A DNA stretch of 60,038 nucleotides from a bacterium (GCA_004563195.1 SFTJ01000013.1:1-60038), one strand, 5' to 3'; shown: positions 41,768 through 51,478, counted from the stretch's first letter. Notes: generated by a model not told the origin, from the letters alone. Numbers and translations: made by a program.

Positions 41768-43579
41768 TTAATATGCATACATCGCATCTATCTCTTCTTT
41801 AAAATTCTTTGCCACTACATTACGGCGCACCTTGAGCGTATTGGTCAACTCGCCTGTTTCCATCGAGAATGGCTTGGCAAGCAGTGTGATGCGCTTTATC
41901 TGGTGATATGGAGCAAAATCTGTCTGAAGAACATTGATGTTCTCCATAAACATTTCGATGATTTTCTCATTCTTGAGCAAATCTTCCATATCGTTGTAAC
42001 CTATCTTGTTCTTATCGGCATAGGCTCGCACTGCATCGTAGGCAGGCACTATCAGCGCAGTCACAAACTTGCGTTGCTCGCCTATCACTGCCACTTGCTC
42101 TATCAGTTGGTCTTCGCCAAGCAGCGATTCGAGTGCTTGTGGCGCTATATACTTGCCGTTCGAGGTCTTAAACAAGTCCTTGAGGCGTTCGGTTAGCACC
42201 AGTTCGCCGCGGTCGGTAATGCGACCGGCATCGCCGGTGCGGAAATAACCGTCCTCGGTAAATGCTGCTGCGGTCTCTTCGGGACGATTGTAATAGCCCT
42301 TCATTATTGACGGTCCTTTCACCAATATTTCGTTGTTTTCGCCTATTTTCACATCGAGGGTCTCGAGCGGTGTGCCTATTGTGCCAATGCGGTAGCCGGG
42401 CTCCTTAAAGAACGACACCGAAGCGGTGGTTTCGGTCAATCCGTAACCTATATAGATAGGCAAATCTATGCCGCGCAAAAAGGCTGTAATATTGTCGCTC
42501 AGCGCTGCACCTGCTGTGGGATAAATAGTGCGCTTGTCGATGCCTATGGCTTCACGCACCTTGCTCAGCACCATCTTATCCAAGGTCTTATAGCGCATCT
42601 CAAGCACCTTGGGCACGGGCAAACCGTTGCCTATGTAGGTCACATTGCGGCGTATGCCCACTGTGATGGCTTCTTTCATGAGCATCTTCATCACCTTCGG
42701 GCTCTTGCGCATCTTTTCCATCACTGCGGCATACACTTTCTCCCAGAAGCGGGGCACCGAACACATACATGTGGGGTGTACCACCTTCAGTGTGTCTTGT
42801 ATTTCCTTAGGATTGTAGTTGAGCACCACATGCATACCTATGCTCAAGCATACAAACGACCATGCCAACTCAAACACGTGCGACAACGGCAAGAACGAGA
42901 GCGAAACATCTTCATCGTTGAGGAACGGCAAGCGCTTCATATGTATCTTGAGCTGCTCATCGAAGTTTTCGTGGCATATCATCACTCCCTTGGGGCGACC
43001 GGTGGTGCCTGAGGTGTAGATGAGGAATGCCAAGTCGCTCGGCTCTGCCTCTTCTCGACGGCGTATCACATTGGCGCAATTCTCATCGCTTGCTGCCTCC
43101 GATAGTGCCAACATATCGTCCCAGTACATCGATGTCTTATCGCCCTTCACCAACTTTATGTTGGGGTCGAACAAGATGATATGCTTTATGCTTTTCACTG
43201 TCTCTACCACTCTTATTGCCACTTCATATTGGCGTTGGTCGCCCACAAAGAGCAACTTGGCTCCGGCGTCTTCGGTGATAAACACCACTTCCTCGCGGCT
43301 GCTGGTGGCATAGATGGGCACTGTCACTGCTCTATTGGTAAACGCTGCGAAGTGCGATACCACCAATCCCGCACAATTCTGAGAGAACAGTGCTATCTTG
43401 TCGGTCTCGCCCACTCCGAGCATCTCAAGCGATAGTGCCATTCTGTCTACTTGTCGCTTGAAGTTGTTCCACGACATGCTTACCCACTCGTGGCTCGTAT
43501 AATCCTGATATCTGATTGCTTCTCGGTCGCCATACTTTGCTGCATTGCGCGACACTATTTCTACCAATTGGTTTGCCAT
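41768..43579 (-). CDS. Long-chain fatty acid-CoA ligase (AMP-forming)
   Basis: It activates fatty acids to acyl-CoA through acyl-AMP. The 603 residues carry the adenylation P-loop FLIYTSGTTGRPKGVMICHE, the A5 motif YIGYGLTETTASVSF, and the hinge region GYFRTGDAGRITDRGELVLT followed by ERLKDLFKTSNGKYIAPQAL. The layout is that of FadD15-like, membrane-associated synthetases. Its own promoter and terminator make it a single-gene unit. Confidence 0.93.
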   Translation of the reverse strand: MANQLVEIVSRNAAKYGDREAIRYQDYTSHEWVSMSWNNFKRQVDRMALSLEMLGVGETDKIALFSQNCAGLVVSHFAAFTNRAVTVPIYATSSREEVVFITEDAGAKLLFVGDQRQYEVAIRVVETVKSIKHIILFDPNIKLVKGDKTSMYWDDMLALSEAASDENCANVIRRREEAEPSDLAFLIYTSGTTGRPKGVMICHENFDEQLKIHMKRLPFLNDEDVSLSFLPLSHVFELAWSFVCLSIGMHVVLNYNPKEIQDTLKVVHPTCMCSVPRFWEKVYAAVMEKMRKSPKVMKMLMKEAITVGIRRNVTYIGNGLPVPKVLEMRYKTLDKMVLSKVREAIGIDKRTIYPTAGAALSDNITAFLRGIDLPIYIGYGLTETTASVSFFKEPGYRIGTIGTPLETLDVKIGENNEILVKGPSIMKGYYNRPEETAAAFTEDGYFRTGDAGRITDRGELVLTERLKDLFKTSNGKYIAPQALESLLGEDQLIEQVAVIGEQRKFVTALIVPAYDAVRAYADKNKIGYNDMEDLLKNEKIIEMFMENINVLQTDFAPYHQIKRITLLAKPFSMETGELTNTLKVRRNVVAKNFKEEIDAMYAY

Positions 43580-43608
43580 AGTTATTTACTGTTTCATTAT
43601 GTGCACTA

Positions 43609-43640
43609 CAAAGGTAATCTTTTAACCTCCCCACCACAAA
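43609..43640 (-). promoter_or_regulatory. Promoter of the acyl-CoA synthetase gene
   Basis: On the minus strand TTTG (43640-43637), a 20-bp gap and TACCTTTG (43616-43609) match the consensus exactly. Confidence 0.8.
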
Positions 43641-43965
43641 TTTCACTCTTATAATAAACAATCGCATTAACATTGTTTCTTTTTCTATTCCAAAATATTA
43701 CATTTTTTAACTACTACCACCCCGCCTACCACGGCACCGGCCTAAGAGGCTGATTTTTAGCCGTCACATGCATTTTCACACCTATCCCGCCCGTGGTTTC
43801 TTTATCGGCTCATTGCTCATCTGCTCCGAATGAAAAAGGTAAAAATCATTGCAATATCCACTCACCACTCAGAGCATAGGCATACATCGCTCCTCACGCC
43901 GGGCAATCTCTTGCGTACATTCAAAAAAATGCTCTGCCCATTATGCTTTTTCGACTTTTTATTTT
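43641..43965. other. Intergenic stretch between divergent genes
   Basis: No gene, RNA family or clear repeat is supported between the acyl-CoA synthetase and xpt promoters. In particular the conserved core of a purine riboswitch, which precedes xpt in Firmicutes, was not seen. Confidence 0.4.
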
Positions 43966-43973
43966 TACTTTTG
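43966..43973 (+). promoter_or_regulatory. -7 box of xpt
   Basis: TACTTTTG matches TAnnTTTG 47 bp before the ATG at 44021. TATG at about -33 is a weak upstream box. Confidence 0.6.
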
Positions 43974-44020
43974 CAACTTATTAAGATTGATATTTCGAAA
44001 CTTCAACACCCCGGCACATT

Positions 44021-44641
44021 ATGAATTTCCTGGAAGAAAAAATCCTCACAAGTGGAGTTATCAAAGAAGGTAACATACTCAAGGTTGACAGCTTTCTCAA
44101 CCACCAAATCGACATCGATGTTATGCGTCAAATGGCTTATGAGTTCAAACGCCGCTTTCACGGCGTGGCTGTGAACAAAATTCTCACCATCGAAGCCAGC
44201 GGAATCGCTATCGCCACGCTGCTGGGCGACCTCTACGATGTCCCCGTGGTGTTTGCCAAAAAGAGCGAAACTGCCAATAGCACCGACGACAAGTATATTT
44301 CGCACGCCTATTCGTTCACGCACAAGAAGATGAACAATGTGTTTATCTCCAAACCCTATCTGCATGCCACCGACAAGGTGCTCATCGTTGACGATTTCCT
44401 CGCCGATGGCGAAGCTGCTCACGCTCTAATCCACTTGGTGAAGCAAGCCGGCGGCGAAATTGCGGGTATCGGCATCGCCATAGAGAAGGGGCAGCAGAAA
44501 GGCGGCACTATGCTTCGCAACGAGGGCTACAGAGTGGAGTCGCTGGCTATTATCGAAAGCATGGATTGGGCTACGCAAACCATCAAATTCCGCCCACAAC
44601 CCGCCAAACAGCTCTCTCACACCAACTTGAAGTCGGAGTAA
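44021..44641 (+). CDS. xpt: Xanthine phosphoribosyltransferase
   Basis: It salvages xanthine to XMP with PRPP. The 206 residues start MNFLEEKILTSGVIKEGNIL and contain KVDSFLNHQIDIDVMRQMAY, typical of Xpt, and the PRPP-binding loop VLIVDDFLADGEAAHALIHL. A putative xanthine permease follows after 68 bp, forming a salvage operon as in B. subtilis xpt-pbuX. Confidence 0.95.
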   Translation: MNFLEEKILTSGVIKEGNILKVDSFLNHQIDIDVMRQMAYEFKRRFHGVAVNKILTIEASGIAIATLLGDLYDVPVVFAKKSETANSTDDKYISHAYSFTHKKMNNVFISKPYLHATDKVLIVDDFLADGEAAHALIHLVKQAGGEIAGIGIAIEKGQQKGGTMLRNEGYRVESLAIIESMDWATQTIKFRPQPAKQLSHTNLKSE

Positions 44642-44709
44642 CCCCTCGCTATCATCATCACTCTGTGTTAACCATATTCTCATCTCAATCATAAAAACCG
44701 TATTTTTCT

Positions 44710-46011
44710 ATGGCATCTATCTACTCACTGCACGGTCGTGTGCCTTTGATTCAAGCCGTACCTTTTGGTTTACAACATGTTTTGGCTATGTTTGTTGCCA
44801 ACATCACTCCCATCATCATACTTGCCAATGTGGCGGGCGTATCGCCCGAACTCAGTGCGGCGCTCATTCAGAACTGTATGATTATTGCCGGCATTGGCAC
44901 TTTGGTGCAGCTCTATCCTGTGTGGCGCATCGGTTCGCGATTGCCTATTGTGATGGGCATCAGCTTCACTTTCCTGTCGCTCGCCATCGTCATAGCTTCG
45001 TCGCAGGGCATGGGCACGCTTATGGGTGCTGTGATAGTGGGTGGTCTGGTCGAAGGCTGCTTGGGATTGGTGCCGCGCCTTTGGACTCGTCTCATCTCGC
45101 CCATCGTGGCGGCTACCGTGGTTACTGCCATCGGTTTTTCGCTGCTGCCCATCGGCGCCAATAGTTTTGCCGGTGGTGTGGGTTCGCCGTCGTTCGGCAG
45201 CGCCGATAATTGGATTGTGGGCACCGTCACTCTGCTCACTTGCTTGCTCACGCAGGTGTTAGCCCGCGGATTCCTCCGCTCTTTGTCGGTCCTCGTGGGC
45301 CTCGCTGTGGGTTATGTGCTCGCTGTGTGCATGGGTATGGTCGATTTCTCTGCTCTCAAGGGCGTGGGTGTGGTGGCTTTGCCTACAATAATGCCTTTCA
45401 CTCCCGAATTTCACCTCGATGCCATCCTCGCCATAGTGTGTGTGTTCCTCGTTTCGGCCACTGAGACCATTGGCGACACATCGGCGCTCTGCTCGGGCGC
45501 ACTCGGCCGCGATGTCACAACCAAAGAAATGGGCGCTTCGGTGGCTTGCGATGGCTTTGTAAGCACCATAGCCGGCATTTTCGGCTGCACGCCCATCACT
45601 TCGTTCTCGCAAAATGTGGGCCTTGCCGCAATATCTAAAGTAGTGAACCGATTCGTCATTGCCACCGGTGCTGCCATTATGATTCTCGGCGGCCTTTTCC
45701 CTGCCATAGGCACCGTGCTCACCACCATTCCTCAACCCGTGCTCGGCGGCTGCACCATTATGATGTTTGGCAGCATTTTGTTTGCTGGCTTTGGCATGAT
45801 GGCTAAAACGGGTTTCTCTCAACGAAATATGATTATCGCTGCCCTCTCGCTAAGCGTTGGCCTCGGCTTCACTCAGTGCACGGGCATGTTCAATATTTTC
45901 CCGCAGATTGTGCAAACCGTGTTCGCCGAGAACTGTGTGGCTGTGGTCTTCATCTTGGCTGTTATTCTCAACCTCGTGCTTCCGCGCGAAGTGGATACAC
46001 CCAAAGAGTAG
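44710..46011 (+). CDS. pbuX: Nucleobase:cation symporter-2 family permease, probably for xanthine
   Basis: This inner-membrane purine transporter has 433 residues. It opens with PLIQAVPFGLQHVLAMFVAN, the NCS2 N-terminal signature, and shows about 12-14 hydrophobic segments with FLVSATETIGDTSALCSGAL (substrate-site helix 8) and GCTPITSFSQNVGLAAISKV (helix 10). Pairing with xpt favours xanthine over uracil (inference). Confidence 0.88.
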   Translation: MASIYSLHGRVPLIQAVPFGLQHVLAMFVANITPIIILANVAGVSPELSAALIQNCMIIAGIGTLVQLYPVWRIGSRLPIVMGISFTFLSLAIVIASSQGMGTLMGAVIVGGLVEGCLGLVPRLWTRLISPIVAATVVTAIGFSLLPIGANSFAGGVGSPSFGSADNWIVGTVTLLTCLLTQVLARGFLRSLSVLVGLAVGYVLAVCMGMVDFSALKGVGVVALPTIMPFTPEFHLDAILAIVCVFLVSATETIGDTSALCSGALGRDVTTKEMGASVACDGFVSTIAGIFGCTPITSFSQNVGLAAISKVVNRFVIATGAAIMILGGLFPAIGTVLTTIPQPVLGGCTIMMFGSILFAGFGMMAKTGFSQRNMIIAALSLSVGLGFTQCTGMFNIFPQIVQTVFAENCVAVVFILAVILNLVLPREVDTPKE

Positions 46012-46071
46012 CCCCCACTCTGCTTCCCCGCGCGATTTGCACTCTACTCCCACTAAAATAGATACAACGCA

Positions 46072-47139
46072 ATGATGGATATCGACGAAATATACTACGA
46101 TGCCGTGCAACTGCTCTGCGATATGATAGCAGTGCCCTCGGTGAGTCGCGACGAAGCGGCTGTGGCTCAACTCCTGGAGACCAAAATAAACCAATGGGGG
46201 CTCAACCCCAAGCGTATGGCCAACAATGTCTACGCCGTAGCGCCGGGGTTCGATTCTCAAAAACCCACTTTGCTCCTCAACAGCCACATCGACACCGTGC
46301 GCCCTGCCGAAGGCTGGACCTTCAACCCCTTCGAACCCACTGAGGTCGACGACCGCATCTACGGCCTCGGGAGCAACGATGCCGGCGCCTCGGTGGTGTC
46401 GCTGCTCGCTGCTTTTCGCTGGCTTTCGTGCCATGAGCAGCACTACAATCTCATTTTCCTTGCCTCGTGCGAGGAGGAGGTGAGCGGGAAAGGTGGAATA
46501 GAAGCTGCATTGCCCATCTTGCCAAAAATCGACGTGGCTATAGTGGGCGAACCCACCGGCATGCAGCCTGCCATTGCCGAAAAAGGCCTTATGGTGCTCG
46601 ACGCCGAAGCAATAGGTCGCTCGGGACACGCTGCCCGCAATGAGGGCATCAATGCCATCTACAAGGCCATCGACGCCATCTCGGCGCTCCGCAATCTATC
46701 GTTCGAAAAGCAATCTGCGCTCTTGGGCCCCATAAAAATCAGCACCACCATCATCAACGCCGGCACTCAGCACAATGTGGTACCCGACGTATGCCGATTC
46801 GTGGTAGATGTGCGCACCACCGATGCCTATTCCAATCAGGAGACGCTCGAGATAATTCGCGCCGCCGCCCCCGATTGCTCGTTCACTCCGCGCAGCACGC
46901 GCCTCAACCCGTCGTCTATCAGCCCTTCTCACCCGCTGGTGCAGCGTCTCATCACTATGGGCAAAGAACCCTTCGGATCGCCCACGCTCTCCGACCAAGC
47001 TTTGATGAATTTTCCATCGATGAAAATCGGCCCGGGCGACTCGGCGCGTAGCCATACCGCCAACGAGTATATTCACCCCATCGAAATCCGCGAAGCCATT
47101 CACACCTACATCTCTCTTCTCGACTTCGCCCGAATATAA
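46072..47139 (+). CDS. M20-family deacylase, ArgE/DapE-like
   Basis: This cytosolic zinc amidohydrolase has 355 residues. Metal ligands are visible: His in LLLNSHIDTVRPAEGW, Asp in GLGSNDAGASVVSL, the Glu-Glu pair in LASCEEEVSGKGGIEAALP, and Glu in AIVGEPTGMQ. The dimerisation insert spans about 165-265. It may be the acetylornithine deacetylase or the N-succinylcitrulline desuccinylase of Bacteroidetes arginine synthesis; argB in this window fits either, but it is not adjacent. DapE function is less likely. Confidence 0.8.
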   Translation: MMDIDEIYYDAVQLLCDMIAVPSVSRDEAAVAQLLETKINQWGLNPKRMANNVYAVAPGFDSQKPTLLLNSHIDTVRPAEGWTFNPFEPTEVDDRIYGLGSNDAGASVVSLLAAFRWLSCHEQHYNLIFLASCEEEVSGKGGIEAALPILPKIDVAIVGEPTGMQPAIAEKGLMVLDAEAIGRSGHAARNEGINAIYKAIDAISALRNLSFEKQSALLGPIKISTTIINAGTQHNVVPDVCRFVVDVRTTDAYSNQETLEIIRAAAPDCSFTPRSTRLNPSSISPSHPLVQRLITMGKEPFGSPTLSDQALMNFPSMKIGPGDSARSHTANEYIHPIEIREAIHTYISLLDFARI

Positions 47140-47250
47140 CCACATCCACAGGCACCGTCACAAAACCGGGCCTCTTTACCGGACAAAATCAAGTGCAAAA
47201 ACAAATTCGGCACCGATACGCCCGCTGTTTCCAAAACTTATTCTATATAC

Positions 47251-47298
47251 CAACGAGGGTGCATACTTCTCATCAGTACGCACCCTCGTTGCTTTTTT
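47251..47298 (+). terminator. Terminator after the M20 deacylase
   Basis: CAACGAGGGTGC (251-262) pairs perfectly with GCACCCTCGTTG (280-291), followed by CTTTTTT. It is also the end of the converging greA-HIT transcript region. Confidence 0.9.
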
Positions 47299-47320
47299 CG
47301 TAATTGATTATTATCAATGC

Positions 47321-47716
47321 TTATTGAAAGTTAGCTGCAATGCTTTCGGCTATCTGCATCATCTCTTCAGCGGGCAATTGCAATTTCTCCTTAAAGAAAT
47401 TCATATCGCTCTCCTTGTTGATAGGGATTAGATGTATGTGTGCATGCGGCACTTCGAGTCCGAGCACTGCCTCTCCCACTTTCACGCATGGTATGGCTTT
47501 CTTCAACGCCGCTGCCACACGCTTGGCAAACAATGTTAACGATGCATATTCCTCGTCGCTCAAGTCGAACAGATAATCCACCTCATGCTTGGGTATTACA
47601 AGCACATGGCCCTTTGCCACCGGGTTGATATCCAGAAATGCAAAATTATTGGCGTCCTCTGCCACCTTGTAGCACGGTATTTCGCCTGCCACTATTCTAC
47701 TGAATATTGATGCCAT
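47321..47716 (-). CDS. HIT-family nucleotide-binding protein
   Basis: This is a small nucleotide hydrolase/phosphoramidase of the HinT type. The 131 residues start MASIFSRIVAGEIPCYKVAE and carry the histidine triad in VPHAHIHLIPI (HxHxH), after the conserved FLDINPVAKGHVLVIPKHEV. It follows greA by 36 bp, probably in the same transcript. Confidence 0.94.
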   Translation of the reverse strand: MASIFSRIVAGEIPCYKVAEDANNFAFLDINPVAKGHVLVIPKHEVDYLFDLSDEEYASLTLFAKRVAAALKKAIPCVKVGEAVLGLEVPHAHIHLIPINKESDMNFFKEKLQLPAEEMMQIAESIAANFQ

Positions 47717-47752
47717 AGTTATTTATATTTTTTCCGTTATTCCGCTATGCTA

Positions 47753-48226
47753 TTATTCAATTGTGATATCAAGAATCTCAAATTGCATAACTCCCACAGG
47801 AGCCTTTACATCTACCACGTCGCCCACCTTGTGGCCCATCAAACCCTTAGCTATCGGTGTCGAAACCGCTATCTTCATCTCTTTCAGATTAGCTTCGCTT
47901 TCCGATACTATGGTATACTTCAATTCCATGCCATTCTTAAGGTTCTTGATTTTCACAGTACTCAAAAGAGCCACTTCATCGGTGTTTAGCTTGCTCTCAT
48001 CTATTATTCGTGCGTTTGCCACGATATCCTTCAGTTGGGCTATCTTCATTTCAAGCATTCCCTGTGCCTCCTTGGCTGCATCATACTCTGCGTTCTCCGA
48101 GAGGTCACCCTTATCGCGTGCCTCCGCTATCGCCGCCGATATCTCAGGGCGCTTCACGTTCTCCAGATACGCGATTTCTTCCATTTTTTTCTTGTAACCT
48201 TCTTTGGTCATATAGCTTATAGCCAT
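47753..48226 (-). CDS. greA: Transcription elongation factor GreA
   Basis: GreA rescues backtracked RNA polymerase by stimulating transcript cleavage. The 157 residues from MAISYMTKEGYKKKMEEIAY form the N-terminal coiled coil with the acidic tip region ARDKGDLSENAEYDAAKEAQ, then the FKBP-like C domain (ISTPIAKGLMGHKVGDVVDV-like, here VSTPIAKG). A longer frame back to 48298 adds 24 atypical residues and is not used; the predicted promoter is at 48333-48364. Confidence 0.96.
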   Translation of the reverse strand: MAISYMTKEGYKKKMEEIAYLENVKRPEISAAIAEARDKGDLSENAEYDAAKEAQGMLEMKIAQLKDIVANARIIDESKLNTDEVALLSTVKIKNLKNGMELKYTIVSESEANLKEMKIAVSTPIAKGLMGHKVGDVVDVKAPVGVMQFEILDITIE

Positions 48227-48332
48227 ATCGATAAATTGTTTTTTTAAAATTAGTAAAAAAGAAAGAATCTCCACCCTATTACAGGTGTGAGACCCCATCC
48301 GGTTGCTTTTCTCTTTATTTTCTACAGTATTG

Positions 48333-48364
48333 CAAAGTTAATACTACTAAAACCGAAAAGCAAA
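48333..48364 (-). promoter_or_regulatory. Promoter of greA-HIT
   Basis: On the minus strand TTTG (48364-48361), a 20-bp gap and TAACTTTG (48340-48333) match the consensus exactly, about 105 bp before the greA ATG. Confidence 0.8.
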
Positions 48365-48455
48365 TCTTTTCACATATTTTATACAATTAAGTGCTTTTAT
48401 TTACCTCACACAGATCTAACAGATTGATTTATTCAGCAGATGCAGCGGTTTTAAT

Positions 48456-48654
48456 AAACACAGAGTTATCACAAGAATTGATGATATGCACGCTGATTTA
48501 CACAATGCTGCGGTGTTAATCTGTGTGAGATTGTGGAGCGTTTTGTGAAAATCGGTGTTCTTTAGATAAACCGCAGCGGCTTCTGAAGGAAGCAAGGCGC
48601 TCGGCTGAAAGCCGAGTGCTTGTAGCCGTGGGTGAGCGTTAGCGTAACCCTCGG
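48456..48654. repeat. Left island-flanking repeat with REP-like palindrome
   Basis: This block contains AAACACAG (456-463), GATTTACACAATGCTG (495-510) and, at 576-654, a GC-rich palindromic module with TCGGCTGAAAGCCGA and GAGCGTTAGCGTAACCCTCGG. The same items in the same order recur at 52587-52777, on the other side of the RHS island. The 85-residue minus-strand frame here is an artefact. Confidence 0.65.
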
Positions 48655-48740
48655 TAATTGACGTCCACAAAAAGCTTCTGGAGGAAGCGAAACCATTTCT
48701 TCATATCTATTTCGCGCTACCATGAATATTATCAATTCCA

Positions 48741-49298
48741 TTACCTTTCGTGCAAATTGAAAATTTCAAATTTTCGACTTGGAGAATAATACATTTCTCT
48801 CCCTTTGTTATATATCAGTAATTTGCATACAATTTTTTTAAACTGCCAATATTCTATCTCAAATTCGTCCTGACTCTCCAATCGGTATATACAGTTCAAT
48901 GCGTCTAAACGAGATTTATCGGAACGAGAAATATTGAACACATCAAGTCGCTTTTTATTGCAAATAAGAATATATACGTCGGGGGTGCTACATCCTCGAT
49001 GCATTACTGAATAGATTCCTCTATCCATATTAATATCTGAGAATTCGATATAGCTATTTTCCACCAACATATCTTCAATTATATAATCATGTAGAGCTGA
49101 CTCATCATCAACTATACTAAACGGACTTATTGCATTTTTGCTCTCATAATATCGGACCAAATTATTAAAAGTTAATGCAAGTTCTTTACTGGTAATCGTC
49201 ACGACACTGTCGCTTGTTGGAATAGAATCGTTGAAACTTTTAGTCAGCGCAACTATTGTAACCATAGAAAAAATACAAAGAGAAATAAATCTTGCCAT
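48741..49298 (-). CDS. Hypothetical exported protein, candidate immunity protein
   Basis: The family is not recognised. The 185 residues begin with a signal-peptide-like stretch (MARFISLCIFSMVTIVALTK) and continue as a small acidic protein with LVENSYIEFSDINMDRGIYS and a Tyr/Lys-rich end. It starts 11 bp after the RHS stop, in the place where polymorphic-toxin systems carry their immunity gene, and is similarly AT-rich as the RHS C-terminus. The immunity role is inferred from position only. Confidence 0.6.
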   Translation of the reverse strand: MARFISLCIFSMVTIVALTKSFNDSIPTSDSVVTITSKELALTFNNLVRYYESKNAISPFSIVDDESALHDYIIEDMLVENSYIEFSDINMDRGIYSVMHRGCSTPDVYILICNKKRLDVFNISRSDKSRLDALNCIYRLESQDEFEIEYWQFKKIVCKLLIYNKGREMYYSPSRKFEIFNLHER

Positions 49299-49309
49299 AT
49301 CAAAATAAA

Positions 49310-51478
49310 TTAATAATTTAATAAACTGTGTCTATAAACTATTTCCCCCAATGTAATATCTTCATATTTTAATGGTAGATATTCTGTATCTTCATCTTCG
49401 TTTGTGTTTATGAGGCTATTATATGTTGGATTTGTTGCATGTACTCCTTCGTGAACCGCAATAATATTTATTAGTTCCAGTTTTGATAATTGATGTTTGT
49501 TAAATTTAACATCATCTTTAGCTTTATTCTCAATATTGTTTTGAATAACCACAATTGCCGCTTTTTCAAATGTTTTATCATAAATACCATTCTCATTGGA
49601 ATTAGACTTTTGTGTTTTAGTGAGTGTATATCCAAATTTTTCATCATTTGCCTCGTTGCTTAAGATTAAATGAATGCCATGTTTTGCAGAAACGATACTT
49701 TTCAATACTTTATTTCCCTGTTCAGTTAATTGTAATGCAGATACAATTATTTTCACCCCATCATCTGCATTTTCTGATAGTGTATTATTCAAATAATCTA
49801 CTTTTGAGCCATCTTCATTTAATAAATACATTCCATCCGGGTCAATGAATCTCACAGAATTTCCGGCACACCAGGTGTAGGGGCTTAGGCTATAGTATTT
49901 CTCGGCTTTAGGGTCCATTGTGGAGGTGCGACCTATTAGGGAGTCGTACCATCTTGCTTGGCTGTCGTAGAGGTCGAGGCCGTGCATACGGTCGAGTTCT
50001 TTGGTGCCATATTTATATGGCTGCGCCGAGTTTGCAGTGGTGAACGGAGTGCCGTAGGGATAGTAATCGGTGCTTTCTACCACTGCTCCGTCTTGGCGAA
50101 CTACGCTGCGCACATTGCCTTGATAGTCTTTTACGTAGCTATATACGGTGTCGTTCTTTATATAGCCCGATGGGATTAAAATGCGGTCAACGACGCCGTT
50201 GCGGAGGATATAGTTGCCCAGATAGTCCACTTGCAGCGTCTGGCTGCCTGTCGCATCAAAATATGTTGTGCTTACCTTTGCGCCGTCGGCTGTGTAGATA
50301 TATTTTACCTTTCTTCCGTCGGAGAATGTAATTTCTCCCGGCAGGTTTAGCAAATTGTAGGTGATATTCGAGATGCCCTTATTGAGATCTCGCGTCATAT
50401 TCCCATTGGCATCGTATGCGTATTCGTTTGCCACATTGCTGCGGTCGATGAACTCCATCACTCCATATCCGCCCGAATCTTCGCCACTGTCGGTAACTCT
50501 GGTCAACTGATTGCCGTTGTATCTTAGCACAAGGTCATCAATATCAATTCTCGAGCCATTTACTTCAGTTTCCATTCCGCCACGGCTTATGGCTGTGATA
50601 TTGCAGTTGGCATCGTAGGCATAAGCGGTGGAAAAATCGCCAATGCCGGAATAAACCGCCTCCACAAGCCGGTCGGCATTGTCGTAAGCATAGGTATACG
50701 AGCTATAGCTATCGCTTGCACTATGTTTCCAAAGATTTCGGCTGATATTGCCGTTAAATCTCGACTGTTCCCCTGCGGCATAGCTCAATACTTGCTCAAA
50801 ACGGCGTCCTTCAGTTATGCGTGTCACCCAACCGCGGATGTTGTATTGTGTGCTCACCGTATCGGCTGGGCAAATGCGCTGATTCATGCGGCCAAGACCA
50901 TCGTAAGAGCAATTTTCGATGGCTTGCGGTGTAGCTCCATTGTGTGACAATGTAGCGCTGAGCACTCGGTCGCCGGCATCGTAAGAGTATGCGTAAACAT
51001 CGTTGCTCAATTCGCTTAATGATGAGTTGTAACGAATGGTGTGCTGTTTTAGCACCTTGCCTGCCAAATTGTAGGCATATCGAGCTGTTTCATATTCGCT
51101 GTTATGCTTACTCGAGTGCGTTTCAACTATTCTGCCATTGTAATCATAGTAATTTACAGCATATAGCATATCGCTGACCGATTCGCCATCGTATTTTGCA
51201 GTCAACGAACCTGTCAGCATGCCCTTGGCATTTCCGTGGCGGCTTCCATAGCCCGATTCAGCGCCAAAAGCCACCCGAGCATCGCTCCCCGTTGGCACTC
51301 CGTTGCTGCCAAGGAAATCGTAGTTGTCGTAATAGGTGGCAAAACTGACCTGCGCATCAACATTCGAAATATCTGCAAAGCAAGAATATCCAAGTGCAAA
51401 TGAAGAACGAACACACAACACCGCTGACACTATTGCAAGCATCAGTTTTAGTTTTAATATGTAGTCCGTTCTTAGCAT
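49310..51478 (-). CDS. Short RHS-repeat protein with a C-terminal HExxH toxin-like domain
   Basis: The 722 residues have a signal peptide (MLRTDYILKLKLMLAIVSAV, cleavage near 29), YD/RHS repeats (about 45-500; for example YSYDAGDRVLSATLSHNG, YAYDANGNMTRDLNKGISNI), the RHS-associated core (DLYDSQARWYDSLIGRTSTM; RFIDPDGM at 543-550), and a variable C-terminus from 551. This last part is AT-rich and contains IIAVHEGVHATN (HExxH at 676-680), a zincin-like motif, so a metalloprotease toxin is plausible. It is shorter than usual Bacteroidetes RHS shells. An immunity candidate follows. Confidence 0.85.
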   Translation of the reverse strand: MLRTDYILKLKLMLAIVSAVLCVRSSFALGYSCFADISNVDAQVSFATYYDNYDFLGSNGVPTGSDARVAFGAESGYGSRHGNAKGMLTGSLTAKYDGESVSDMLYAVNYYDYNGRIVETHSSKHNSEYETARYAYNLAGKVLKQHTIRYNSSLSELSNDVYAYSYDAGDRVLSATLSHNGATPQAIENCSYDGLGRMNQRICPADTVSTQYNIRGWVTRITEGRRFEQVLSYAAGEQSRFNGNISRNLWKHSASDSYSSYTYAYDNADRLVEAVYSGIGDFSTAYAYDANCNITAISRGGMETEVNGSRIDIDDLVLRYNGNQLTRVTDSGEDSGGYGVMEFIDRSNVANEYAYDANGNMTRDLNKGISNITYNLLNLPGEITFSDGRKVKYIYTADGAKVSTTYFDATGSQTLQVDYLGNYILRNGVVDRILIPSGYIKNDTVYSYVKDYQGNVRSVVRQDGAVVESTDYYPYGTPFTTANSAQPYKYGTKELDRMHGLDLYDSQARWYDSLIGRTSTMDPKAEKYYSLSPYTWCAGNSVRFIDPDGMYLLNEDGSKVDYLNNTLSENADDGVKIIVSALQLTEQGNKVLKSIVSAKHGIHLILSNEANDEKFGYTLTKTQKSNSNENGIYDKTFEKAAIVVIQNNIENKAKDDVKFNKHQLSKLELINIIAVHEGVHATNPTYNSLINTNEDEDTEYLPLKYEDITLGEIVYRHSLLNY

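Noticed and set aside
43641..43965. Purine riboswitch before xpt
   Set aside because: The conserved loop and stem arrangement of the purine aptamer was not found in the leader.
45259..45822. 187-codon minus-strand frame
   Set aside because: It is antisense to the purine permease and shows a His/Glu-rich shadow composition.
48416..48670. Small minus-strand frame of 84 codons
   Set aside because: It overlaps the REP-like repeat and has no gene-like features.
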